From NCBI GenBank assembly GCA_026004935.1, contig BPKC01000001.1, positions 1,775,491 through 1,839,490 on the forward strand: 64,000 nucleotides of DNA, given 5' to 3'. The position numbers and the translations under genes are program-made. The notes beneath the pieces were generated by a model. That model made no database searches. It worked only from the letters and a program-made list of their open reading frames with translations, and had not been told where the DNA came from. The DNA is from Rhodothalassiaceae bacterium. GTDB taxonomy: Bacteria; Pseudomonadota; Alphaproteobacteria; Sphingomonadales; Rhodothalassiaceae. This document shows, piece by piece, positions 28,262-38,916 of the stretch; position 1 is the first letter of the stretch; each line of letters opens with the position of its first letter.

Positions 28262-28954
28262 TCAGCTCTCGCGGCTGCGGGCGACCAGCGCCTCGGCGTT
28301 CTGGCGCGCGGAGATCAGCGCGAGCCGGACCTCCTCCACCGAACGCCGGAGGATCACCGCGATCTCGGGAAGCGGCAGATGCTGGCGGTCGTGCAGCAGC
28401 AGCACGCGCCGCTCGAAGGCCGGCAGCCGCTCCCGTTCCGCGGCCGACTCCAGCACGAAGGCGACATCCTCGGGCGTGATGCTCGTGCCCGGCAGCACGT
28501 CCTCGTAGCGGGTCAGGTCATCCGGCTGATACCACTCCCAGAACTCCTCGTCGTCGTCATAGACCGGAGGCGGCGGCACGCGGTCCTCCAGCGAGACGGC
28601 CTCCTCCACCTCGCGCACGCGCCGGCGGTGGCGGGCGATGCGCTCGGCCGTGCGGATCAGGACGCCCGACAGCCAGGCCTTGAGCGAGAGCGCGCGCGGC
28701 TTGCGCCGGCGCCCGCGCCAGGCGACGCCAAGCGTCTCGCCGACCAGCTCCTTCGGCGTGATCCAGTCGGGATCCAGATCGCCCAGATTCGTGAAATAGG
28801 CGATCTCGTGGCACGCGAGCTCTTCCAGATCCGCGATGAGCGGCTCGACGAGGGCGGAAAACGCCGCCCTGTCGTCACGCGCCACCGCCTCCCAGAAGCG
28901 GCCCTCGGTGGCCGCGTCGTCGCCGGTTCCGCCCTTTTGCAGCTTGTCGCTCAT
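28262..28954 (-). CDS. sigma-70-like / ECF-type regulator
   Basis: A 230-residue protein resembling a sigma-70 family factor. Residues ~15-100 have the helical region-2 pattern (FWEAVARDDRAAFSALVEP ... LKAWLSGVLIRTAERIARHRR). After an acidic linker rich in Asp/Glu/Tyr/Trp, the C-terminal part looks like region 4 (FERRVLLLHDRQHLPLPEIAVILRRSVEEVRLAL), a helix-turn-helix. The linker is longer and more acidic than in typical ECF factors. The start ATG lies 34 bp after the clpB stop, so it may be read through with clpB. No anti-sigma gene is adjacent. Targets are unknown. Confidence 0.65.
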   Translation of the reverse strand: MSDKLQKGGTGDDAATEGRFWEAVARDDRAAFSALVEPLIADLEELACHEIAYFTNLGDLDPDWITPKELVGETLGVAWRGRRRKPRALSLKAWLSGVLIRTAERIARHRRRVREVEEAVSLEDRVPPPPVYDDDEEFWEWYQPDDLTRYEDVLPGTSITPEDVAFVLESAAERERLPAFERRVLLLHDRQHLPLPEIAVILRRSVEEVRLALISARQNAEALVARSRES

Positions 28955-28988
28955 GGGTCCGCCCTTCCCATGCCGTGCGTGCCGCCTC

Positions 28989-31580
<2,592 letters not shown>

Positions 31581-31604
31581 CTTCTTCTTTTCCCGTTTCC
31601 GTCT

Positions 31605-31808
31605 TCAGTCGCTGCGGCCGCCCGCCGGATCCCGGCTGTCCCCGCCGGTGGCATCCTCCTCATCCTCGTCCGCGATCTCCGCGATCCGCGTGACGGTGGC
31701 ATCCGTCCAGGCGGGCGGATCGCTCGCAGGAAAGGACTCCACGTCCGCCTCCTCGACCGGGTCGAGGGGCGGGGGCCCGTCGCGTTCCGGACGATGCTCG
31801 CAAGCCAT
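31605..31808 (-). CDS. small acidic protein with SFPASDPPAW motif
   Basis: A 67-residue acidic protein starting MACEHRPERDG with an AGGAAGG ribosome-binding site. The central VEEADVESFPASDPPAWTD resembles a short motif seen in many small uncharacterised proteobacterial proteins. No membrane segment or signal peptide is seen, so it is probably cytosolic. It lies 24 bp upstream of clpB on the same strand, suggesting co-expression with the chaperone. Function unknown. Confidence 0.65.
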   Translation of the reverse strand: MACEHRPERDGPPPLDPVEEADVESFPASDPPAWTDATVTRIAEIADEDEEDATGGDSRDPAGGRSD

Positions 31809-32017
31809 CCGCATCCTTCCTGCTCCAACCGCCTGTCCGCCGGCGCCTTTCGGCCGCATTCACCGCCACCAACGCCGGAGGCGGCAATTGGTTTCCGCAC
31901 CGCGGTTTTCCGCGCCGCGGCCTTGTCCAAAGGTCGTCGAAGGGCGCACGGCGCACCGCCGCGGCGGCCGTCCGGCCGGTGTGCGCCCGCCCCGGGAGCG
32001 GGGAAGGGGTGTTCCGC

Positions 32018-32941
32018 CTATTCGGTGGGCAGGAAGTCCTCGACCGAGAGATACCGCTCGCCGGTGTCGTAGCAGAAGCCGAGGATGCGGCTGCCGCGGT
32101 CGAACTCCGGCAGCTTCTTGGCGATGGCGGCCAGCGTGGCGCCGGAAGAGATGCCGACCAGCATGCCTTCCTCGCGCGCGGCCCGGCGGGCCATCTCCTT
32201 GGCCTCCCCGGCCTCGACCTGGACGACGCCGTCGAGCAGGGCGACATTCATGATCGCCGGGATGAAGCCGGCGCCGATGCCCTGGATGGGATGCGGGCCG
32301 GGCTTGCCGCCCGAGAGCACCGGGCTCGCCGCAGGCTCCACCGCAAACACCCTGAGCCCCGGCCACTCGGCCTTCAGCACCTCGGCGCAGGCGGTGATGT
32401 GGCCGCCGGTGCCGACGCCGGTGATCAGGGCGTCGATGGGATCATCGCGGAAGTCCTCGAGGATCTCGCGGGCCGTGGTCTCGCGATGGGCCTTGAGGTT
32501 GGCCGGGTTCTCGAACTGCTGCGGCATCCAGGCGCCCTCGATCTCGGCGACCAGCTCCTGGGCCTTCTGCACCGCGCCCGACATGCCCTTCTCGCGCGGG
32601 GTCAGCACGAATTCGGCACCATAGGCGAGCATCAGCCGCCGGCGCTCGATCGACATGGATTCCGGCATCACCAGGATCAGACGATAGCCCTTGACCGCGG
32701 CCACCATCGCAAGGCCGATTCCGGTATTGCCCGATGTCGGCTCGATGATCACGCCGCCGGGTTTGAGCGCACCGGAGCGCTCGGCCTCCTCCACCATGTA
32801 GAGCGCGATGCGGTCCTTGATGGAGCCGGCCGGATTCACCCGCTCCTGCTTGATCCAGACCTCGTGGTCCGTGCCGAACAGGCGGTTGATCCGCACATGC
32901 GGCGTGTTGCCGATGGTCTCGAGAATGTTGCGCGCGCGCAT
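32018..32941 (-). CDS. cysK: cysteine synthase (O-acetylserine sulfhydrylase)
   Basis: A 307-residue PLP enzyme making cysteine from O-acetylserine and sulfide. The PLP lysine is in PAGSIKDR (Lys42). The substrate loop [11 protein letters not shown] and the phosphate-binding [10 protein letters not shown] are present, and SSGATLAAI lies near the C-terminus. It is encoded 45 bp downstream of the serine acetyltransferase gene, the enzyme that makes its substrate and usually binds it in a complex. The start codon is ATG 32941. Confidence 0.95.
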   Translation of the reverse strand: MRARNILETIGNTPHVRINRLFGTDHEVWIKQERVNPAGSIKDRIALYMVEEAERSGALKPGGVIIEPTSGNTGIGLAMVAAVKGYRLILVMPESMSIERRRLMLAYGAEFVLTPREKGMSGAVQKAQELVAEIEGAWMPQQFENPANLKAHRETTAREILEDFRDDPIDALITGVGTGGHITACAEVLKAEWPGLRVFAVEPAASPVLSGGKPGPHPIQGIGAGFIPAIMNVALLDGVVQVEAGEAKEMARRAAREEGMLVGISSGATLAAIAKKLPEFDRGSRILGFCYDTGERYLSVEDFLPTE

Positions 32942-32986
32942 TCCTTCTTCCCTCTCGCTCTTCTTCGTTCCTGCGAAGACCCGATC

Positions 32987-33880
32987 CTAGATCACGAAGT
33001 CGTCCGGGCGTTCGGGCTCGGGTTCCGTCAGCCCCTGCCAGCCCGTGGAGCGGTACATGACGCGGCTGCCCGGCGGCACGCTCTTCGTGATCCAGACATT
33101 GCCTCCGATGATGGATCCGCGGCCGATGACGGTGTCGCCGCCCAGGATGGTGGCACCGGAGTAGATCACGACATCGTCCTCGATGGTGGGATGCCGTTTC
33201 GTGCCCTTGAAGGCGCGCTTGACCGAGAGCGCGCCGATCGTCACGCCCTGGTAGATCTTCACGCGGTCGCCGATGATCGCCGTCTCCCCGATGACGATGC
33301 CTGTGCCGTGGTCGATGCAGAAGGAGCGGCCGATCCGCGCGCCGGGGTTGATGTCGATGCCGGTCAGCCGGTGGGCGTGCTCGCTGATGAGCCGCGGCAA
33401 GAGCGGCACGTCCGCGCGGGCGAGCTCGTGCGCCACGCGATAGGCCGCCACCGCATAAAGGCCGGGGTAGGCGAGGATGACCTCGTCGAGGGAATTGGCC
33501 GCCGGGTCGCCTTCTAGCATGGCCTCGGCGTCGAGCTTCAGGGATTCCGCGATGCGCGGCAGGACGGCGACGAAGCGTCGGGCGATGCCCCAGGCCTTCT
33601 CGCACTGCTCCGGCATCACCTCGCAGAGCATGTAGCGCAGGCGCCCGAGGAGCTCGATGAGCCGCGCCTCGATCTCGCGCTCGGCACGCGGGCGCGGGCG
33701 GGCGTGGTGCGGGAAGAGGAGACCGAGGCAGTCCTCGAAGAAACGGCCGGCCGCCGCCATGTCGAGGTCGGGGACCGTCCCGAAGCCGCGGTGGCGGCCC
33801 GCAAGATCGCGGGCGATGGCAAGGAGACTCGCCAGCTCGCCGTTCACCCCGTCCGGCTTTCTGCCGCCGCCGTCCGCCAC
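32987..33880 (-). CDS. serine O-acetyltransferase (EpsC/CysE type)
   Basis: A 297-residue left-handed beta-helix acetyltransferase that makes O-acetylserine for CysK. After a helical N-terminal domain, the hexapeptide repeats run through GIDINPGARIG, FCIDHGTGIVIGE and GVTIGALS, with the catalytic-type HGTG and a KRHPTIEDDVVIYSGATILGG segment. The length fits the EpsC-like branch rather than E. coli CysE. The start was set at the GTG at 33880, behind GGAGAGGG and 19 bp after the plsC stop; the longer ATG frame would overlap plsC by about 55 bp. Confidence 0.9.
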   Translation of the reverse strand: MADGGGRKPDGVNGELASLLAIARDLAGRHRGFGTVPDLDMAAAGRFFEDCLGLLFPHHARPRPRAEREIEARLIELLGRLRYMLCEVMPEQCEKAWGIARRFVAVLPRIAESLKLDAEAMLEGDPAANSLDEVILAYPGLYAVAAYRVAHELARADVPLLPRLISEHAHRLTGIDINPGARIGRSFCIDHGTGIVIGETAIIGDRVKIYQGVTIGALSVKRAFKGTKRHPTIEDDVVIYSGATILGGDTVIGRGSIIGGNVWITKSVPPGSRVMYRSTGWQGLTEPEPERPDDFVI

Positions 33881-33899
33881 GGTCCGTCCCTCTCCGTGC

Positions 33900-34712
33900 T
33901 CACGCCGCCCGATCCGTCCGGTCCGTCCGCGCCCGGTCCGCATCGGGCGCATCACCGCCGAACCAGTCGCGCCAGGCCGGATCGGCCCGCATCAGCTCCT
34001 CCGAGCGGCGGATGACATGCTCCTCGGCGAGCGCCATGAAGCTTTCCTTGTCCGTGACATGGGGCAGCGGTGGCCCGAATTCGTAAATGACGAGGCCGGG
34101 GCGCACGAGCGCCCGCCCCTTCGGCCAGTGCAGCCCCGAGTTGGTGGCGACGGGGATGACGGGGATGTCGCCGTCGAGCTGCAGGTAGAAGGCGCCGCTC
34201 TTCAGCTTGCGCCGCTCCCCGGGCCTGACCCGCGTGCCCTCGGGATAGACGACCAGCGGCCGCGCCGCCGCCTTCACCGCCGCCAGCACCTGCGGCATCT
34301 GCTCATGCGCCCGCCCCGACTGCCGGTCCACGCGCACGATCGCGAGCTTGCGCAGGATCGTGCCGATGAAGGGAATGCGGAACAGCTCCTTCTTGGCCAG
34401 CGCCGTCATGCGCGGCAGGCGCGCGAAGGTGATGATCGGGTCGAGGTTGCTCATGTGCTTGGCGAGCAGGATCACCGCCCGGTCATGCGGGACATGCTCG
34501 AGCCCGCGCACCTCCACGCGGATGCCGGCGATCCACCCGAGCAGCACGCGCTCGACGAAGGCGAGCCACATGAGGATTCCGGGCACCAGCGCCCGCTCGG
34601 CCGGGAAGGGCAGGGTGAAGATCACGAGCCCGGCCGCCCACAGCAGCGTGAGCGGGAAGAAGGTCGCGTTGAAGGCGACCGTGCGCAGCAGCAGTACCAG
34701 CCTTCGCGCCAT
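33900..34712 (-). CDS. 1-acyl-sn-glycerol-3-phosphate acyltransferase
   Basis: A 270-residue PlsC-type acyltransferase that adds the second acyl chain to make phosphatidic acid at the inner membrane. The HX4D motif is HMSNLD (~residue 85) and the glycerophosphate motif is YPEGTR. Two hydrophobic segments lie at the N-terminus. It is the first gene of a minus-strand run leading to the cysteine pair. A promoter with -35 TTGTCT and -10 TTATAG lies 52 bp upstream. Confidence 0.9.
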   Translation of the reverse strand: MARRLVLLLRTVAFNATFFPLTLLWAAGLVIFTLPFPAERALVPGILMWLAFVERVLLGWIAGIRVEVRGLEHVPHDRAVILLAKHMSNLDPIITFARLPRMTALAKKELFRIPFIGTILRKLAIVRVDRQSGRAHEQMPQVLAAVKAAARPLVVYPEGTRVRPGERRKLKSGAFYLQLDGDIPVIPVATNSGLHWPKGRALVRPGLVIYEFGPPLPHVTDKESFMALAEEHVIRRSEELMRADPAWRDWFGGDAPDADRARTDRTDRAA

Positions 34713-34763
34713 CAGCGGTTCCGTCTCTCGCCCCCGGCATTCCGCGGCCCTGCCCGTGCCCTG

Positions 34764-34792
34764 CTATAATCCGCGACATGCGGCCTAGACAA
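34764..34792 (-). promoter_or_regulatory. sigma-70-type promoter for plsC
   Basis: On the minus strand TTGTCT (34792-34787) is separated by exactly 17 bp from TTATAG (34769-34764). It reads toward plsC, whose ATG begins 52 bases further on. The complementary strand shows TATAAT at 34765-34770 but no matching -35. Confidence 0.55.
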
Positions 34793-34954
34793 GGAAAGAT
34801 GATCTTGCCCATTGTTTAGTGCAATTTAACCTCGCGCATGTCAGCCTCGCTCACCATGACGCGGGCTTGACGGGCCGACTGGTCGCCGGACGGGAGACGG
34901 AAGACGCCGGAGACCGCAACGAGGACGGATCGCACGAGGGGGGCGCTCCCCGTG

Positions 34955-36757
34955 ATGCGCGCGGAGCACGTGCTGCTTGCGCTTTCACCCTTCGTCGTGC
35001 TGGGGCTGGACCGGCTCGCGCTCACCTTCCAGGGTCCGCTCGGGGCGAGCCCCTGGTATCCCTCGCTGGGGTTCGCGCTGGCGCTCGGCGCGCATGCCGG
35101 CTGGCGTGCGCTCGGACCCGTTCTGGTCGGATTCCTGCTGGCGGCGGTTTTCGTCTGGACGACGCCGGTGGGCCCGACGGCGCTTTACGGCGCGGCCGTC
35201 AAAAGTCTCGTCGGCATCGGCGCGGGCGTCTGGCTGGGGCGGGATCCCGCGGTCCGCGGGCCGTGGTGGCCGCCGGCGACCGTCCTGCGCTTTCTCGGGA
35301 TCGCGGTGGCGATGGCCCTCACCACGACCGCCCTCGGCAACCTGCCGTATCTCGCCACCGCCGCGCCCGACCCGCTGTGGCGCCGGCTCGGCGGCTGGGC
35401 GGCGGGCGATTTCGTCGGCGTCTTCGTCTTCGGCCCCGTTTTCGTCCTGCTCGTCAGCCATCTGACGAACCGGGGGCGACTGGCGCCCGCGCCCGCGCGG
35501 GTCGCCGAATTCCTCGGCTATCTCGTGATCGTCGGGGGCTTCGTGTGGGCCGTGCTGCTGACGCCCTGGGGCTGGCACTACAATCTGCTGTTCCTGTCCT
35601 TCGTCATCATCGTGATCGCGGCGACGCGCATGGGATTCGCCGCGACCGTCTGGCTCGCGGCGCTGATCGATGCGGCCGTCCTGCTCACGGTGGGGCTGAC
35701 CCGCGCCGAGACGGTGATGCTCGCCGATCCGGTGCGGCTCTACATCCTCCAGCTCTTCATCGCGACACTGGCGGGCGTCGCCCATCTTCTGGGCTCGACG
35801 ATCGAGGGCTATCGCCGGCTCAGCCGCGAGCTGGAGGCGCACCGTCAGCACCTCGAGGAGCTCATCGCCGAGCGCACGCGCCAGCTTGCGGGCGAGGTGG
35901 AGGAGCGGCGACGGGCGGAGGAGGCGCTTGCCGAAGCCAATGCGCTGCTCGAGGCCAGGCTGGATGAGCGCGAGCGGGCGCTGCTGGCGGCGATGCGCGA
36001 GGCCGAGCAGGCGAGCCGGGCCAAGACCCGCTTCCTGCAGAACCTCTCGCATGAGCTCAGAACCCCGCTCAACGCCATCGTCGGCTTCGGCACCATGATG
36101 CTTTCGGGCATGCGCGGCCCCCTGCGGCCGGCGGTCTACCGGGACTATGTGCAGCACATGGTCGATGCCGGCGAACATCTGAAGCAGCTCGTCGAACGCC
36201 TGCTCAACGTCGAGCAGGCCGACGACGTCAGCAACTTTGCGACCGGACCCGTCGATGCCGTCGCCATCGCGCGGCAGAGCATCGACCTGATGACGCCCGC
36301 GGCTCGCGCGCGCGGCGCTGAACTCATGTTGAAGGCCGGGCGCGGGCTGCCTCCCGTGCTCGGCGAGCCGGCGCGGCTGAAGCAGGTGCTGCTCAATCTC
36401 ATCGACAATGCGATCAAATACGGGCCGCAGGGTCAGACGGTGACCGTATCTCTCGCCCGCGAGGATGCCGCGGGAGCCGATAAGGCCCCGGACGGCGCGC
36501 AACATCGGGTCGTGATCATGGTGGATGACGAGGGCCCGGGCGTGCCGTCCGCCATGCGCGAGCGGATCTTCGAGCGTTTCGGCCGCCTCAATGATCCCGA
36601 GGTCGCGGACGGCCCACCGGGCCTCGGCATCGGGCTGTATGTCGTGCGCCGCATCGTCGAGGCCATGGGCGGCACGATCCATGTCACCGATGCGCCGGGC
36701 GGCGGCGCGCGCTTCGTCGTCCGGCTGAAGATTGCAAGCGCCCCGGAAAAGCCGTAA
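34955..36757 (+). CDS. membrane sensor histidine kinase (MASE1-like input)
   Basis: A 600-residue hybrid-less sensor kinase. The first ~270 residues hold about eight membrane helices, MASE1-like in pattern. A coiled coil (~285-355, rich in Glu/Arg/Leu) leads to the HisKA box SHELRTPLNAI with the phospho-His near residue 366. The HATPase domain has the N-box NLIDNAIKYGP, the G1 box VDDEGPGVP and GLGIGLYVV. No response regulator is adjacent; the nearest is at 61440-62132. A GTG three bases upstream of the ATG is an alternative start. The signal is unknown. Confidence 0.88.
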   Translation: MRAEHVLLALSPFVVLGLDRLALTFQGPLGASPWYPSLGFALALGAHAGWRALGPVLVGFLLAAVFVWTTPVGPTALYGAAVKSLVGIGAGVWLGRDPAVRGPWWPPATVLRFLGIAVAMALTTTALGNLPYLATAAPDPLWRRLGGWAAGDFVGVFVFGPVFVLLVSHLTNRGRLAPAPARVAEFLGYLVIVGGFVWAVLLTPWGWHYNLLFLSFVIIVIAATRMGFAATVWLAALIDAAVLLTVGLTRAETVMLADPVRLYILQLFIATLAGVAHLLGSTIEGYRRLSRELEAHRQHLEELIAERTRQLAGEVEERRRAEEALAEANALLEARLDERERALLAAMREAEQASRAKTRFLQNLSHELRTPLNAIVGFGTMMLSGMRGPLRPAVYRDYVQHMVDAGEHLKQLVERLLNVEQADDVSNFATGPVDAVAIARQSIDLMTPAARARGAELMLKAGRGLPPVLGEPARLKQVLLNLIDNAIKYGPQGQTVTVSLAREDAAGADKAPDGAQHRVVIMVDDEGPGVPSAMRERIFERFGRLNDPEVADGPPGLGIGLYVVRRIVEAMGGTIHVTDAPGGGARFVVRLKIASAPEKP

Positions 36758-36844
36758 ACGCGCTGCAGGCGTGCGGTCCGCGTCCGCGCACTTGCGGACG
36801 GCCGCCGCGCGGCGGGGACGGATCGGGTGCAAGGGAGCGCATCG

Positions 36845-38074
36845 GTGGCGGATTCGCGGGTGGTCGTCGCGGTCTTTTTCGGCGGGCGCAGCGTCGAGCA
36901 TGACGTGAGCGTGCTGACCGGCCTGCAGTTTCTGGCCGCGCTCGACCAGTCGCGTTACCGCGGCATCCCCGTCTACATTGACCCGGACGGACGCTTCTGG
37001 ACCGGCGCGCGCCTGCTGCGCCGCAGCGCCTATCCGCTCTCCGGCGAGCCGGCCGATGATCTGCGCCCGGTGACGCTCGCCGCCGGCCTGAAGACCGGGG
37101 GGAGGCCCGTGCTGCATGCGACGCGCCGGCGCCTTTGGCGCGAGGAGGTGGAGACGATCCCCTTCGACGTCGCCGTGCCCGCGCTCCACGGCAGCTTCGG
37201 CGAGGACGGCGCGATCCAGGGCCTGTTCGAGTTCGCCGACATCCCCTACGCCGGGCCGCGGCTGTTCGGGGCGGCGGCGAGCATGGACAAGCATGTGACC
37301 AAGGAAATCCTGCGCGCCGCGGGCCTGCCCGTGCTGCCCCATGCGCTGATCGCCCGGCCCGAGGATCACCACTTCGTCGAGGCGCCGCAGGTGCTGCCCG
37401 CGGTCGAGGAGGCGCTCGGGGCGGAGCCCTTTCCCGTGATCGTCAAGCCGCGCCGGCTCGGCTCGTCGGTGGGGGTGGCGCGCGCCGACGACGCGGAAGA
37501 GCTGGTCGCCGCGGTGAACGCGGTCTTTCGCCTCGACACCTTCGCCCTCGTCGAACCCCTCGTGCCCCATCTCGTGGAATACAATGTCGCGGTCCGGCGC
37601 GAGGGCGCGGCGCATGTCACCAGCGCGATCGAGCGGCCGCTCAAAGCCGGCGAGAACGAGGTGCTGAGCTTCTCGGAGAAGTATCTTGCCGGCACCGGCG
37701 GCCGGCCGAAGCTCGATGACGCGCCGCTCGAGGGCCTGGCCGAGCTCACCCGCGAGATCAACCCGACCAGCCTGTCCGCCGCCCAGGAGGAGAACATCCG
37801 CGACTGGGCGAAGCGGGCCTTCCGCGCCTTCGATCTGGCGGGCACCGCGCGCATCGATTTTCTGTGCAACGGCGAGACGGGCGAGATCTGGCTCAACGAG
37901 GTCAACAGCATCCCGGGCTCCTTCGCCTATTATCTCTGGCAGGTGGCGCCGGTGCCGATCTCCTTCACGGCGCTGACCCATCTGTTGATCGAGGAGGCCT
38001 TCGCGCTGCACAGGCGCGAGCGGCGGCTGACCGATGCCGCAGCCGGCGGCGCGCAGATCTTCGCCCGCGGGTAG
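36845..38074 (+). CDS. D-alanine--D-alanine ligase-like ATP-grasp enzyme
   Basis: A 409-residue ATP-grasp ligase. It has the Ddl N-terminal FFGGRSVEHDVSVLTG, the HGSFGEDGAIQGLFE loop, the ATP-site KPRRLGSSVGVARA and the C-terminal IDFLCNG and NEVNSIPGSFAYYLW metal/substrate region. It is longer than typical DdlB (~310), with an extra insertion around residues 60-100. GTG at 36845 follows GGGAG; GTG 36827 is an alternative. It is 5 bp from an alpha/beta hydrolase and coupled to a membrane MurF-like protein, away from any dcw cell-wall cluster, so its dipeptide may serve a special purpose. Confidence 0.85.
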   Translation: MADSRVVVAVFFGGRSVEHDVSVLTGLQFLAALDQSRYRGIPVYIDPDGRFWTGARLLRRSAYPLSGEPADDLRPVTLAAGLKTGGRPVLHATRRRLWREEVETIPFDVAVPALHGSFGEDGAIQGLFEFADIPYAGPRLFGAAASMDKHVTKEILRAAGLPVLPHALIARPEDHHFVEAPQVLPAVEEALGAEPFPVIVKPRRLGSSVGVARADDAEELVAAVNAVFRLDTFALVEPLVPHLVEYNVAVRREGAAHVTSAIERPLKAGENEVLSFSEKYLAGTGGRPKLDDAPLEGLAELTREINPTSLSAAQEENIRDWAKRAFRAFDLAGTARIDFLCNGETGEIWLNEVNSIPGSFAYYLWQVAPVPISFTALTHLLIEEAFALHRRERRLTDAAAGGAQIFARG

Positions 38075-38079
38075 CCGGC

Positions 38080-38916
38080 ATGGCGGACGCCCCGCAGGCG
38101 CACGCTCCCTGGCACGCCCGCGCGCTCGGCGGGCAGGGCGGCGGCGACATCCAGTTCCTGCTGCTCCACGGCTGGGGCCGGACGGGCGAGAGCCTGGTGC
38201 CGCTCGCGCGCCAGCTCGCCGCGCACGGACACTGCTGGCTGCCGGACCTGCCGGGTTTCGGCCGCACGCCGATGCTGGCGGAGGGCGCCGGCAGCGCCGA
38301 GTATGCCGCGGCCCTGCTGGCCCAGCCCGTGCACGCCCAGGCGCGCGCGGCCGGGCGGCGCATCGTCGTGATCGGGCATTCCTTCGGCGCGCGGGTGGCC
38401 TTGCGGGCCGCGGTGCGCGATCCGGCCTTCGCGGATGCCCTCGTGCTGATCGCAGGTGCGGGGCTTCGGCGCCGGCGCAGCCTGCCGTTCCGCCTGCGCG
38501 CGGCGATGCTCAAGGCCGTCGGCCGGCTGCTGAAGCGCTGCGACCGCGTCCTCGGCACGGGGCTGTTCGCCCGCTACGCCGCGCGCGTCGGCAGCCGGGA
38601 CTACCGCGAGGCGGGCCGGCTGCGCGCGACGCTGGTGAGCGTCGTCAACGAGGATCTGTCTGCGGTCGCCGCCGCGGTCCGTCGGCCGACGCTGCTCGTC
38701 TACGGCGCCGCGGATCGGGAGACGCCGCCGGAATTCGGCCGGCGCTATGCGGCGCTGATGCCGGATGCCGAACTCGTGATCCTTGACGGCTTCGGCCATC
38801 TCGACATCCTTGGCCCGGGCGCCTTCCAGTGCGCGCACCGCATCCTGGACTTTCTCGCGCGCAAGGGTCTGGTGGGCCCGGCCGAGGGCGCCGGGCAGGG
38901 GGAGGGGGCCGGATGA
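38080..38916 (+). CDS. alpha/beta-fold hydrolase
   Basis: A 278-residue serine hydrolase. An LLLHGWG oxyanion-hole motif near residue 30, the nucleophile elbow GHSFGARVA, an Asp in YGAADRETPPEF and a His in FGHLDIL give a complete triad. No signal peptide. It begins five bases after the ligase stop and its stop overlaps the membrane MurF gene (ATGA). The tight coupling suggests an esterase, peptidase or proofreading role on a product of the neighbouring ligases. The substrate is unknown. Confidence 0.8.
   Translation: MADAPQAHAPWHARALGGQGGGDIQFLLLHGWGRTGESLVPLARQLAAHGHCWLPDLPGFGRTPMLAEGAGSAEYAAALLAQPVHAQARAAGRRIVVIGHSFGARVALRAAVRDPAFADALVLIAGAGLRRRRSLPFRLRAAMLKAVGRLLKRCDRVLGTGLFARYAARVGSRDYREAGRLRATLVSVVNEDLSAVAAAVRRPTLLVYGAADRETPPEFGRRYAALMPDAELVILDGFGHLDILGPGAFQCAHRILDFLARKGLVGPAEGAGQGEGAG

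Noticed and set aside
34778-34819. 13-codon ORF after a TATAAT box upstream of the sensor kinase
   Set aside because: It has no attenuator structure, no codon bias signal and no -35 partner for the box; the reverse-strand promoter for plsC explains the AT-rich bases better.
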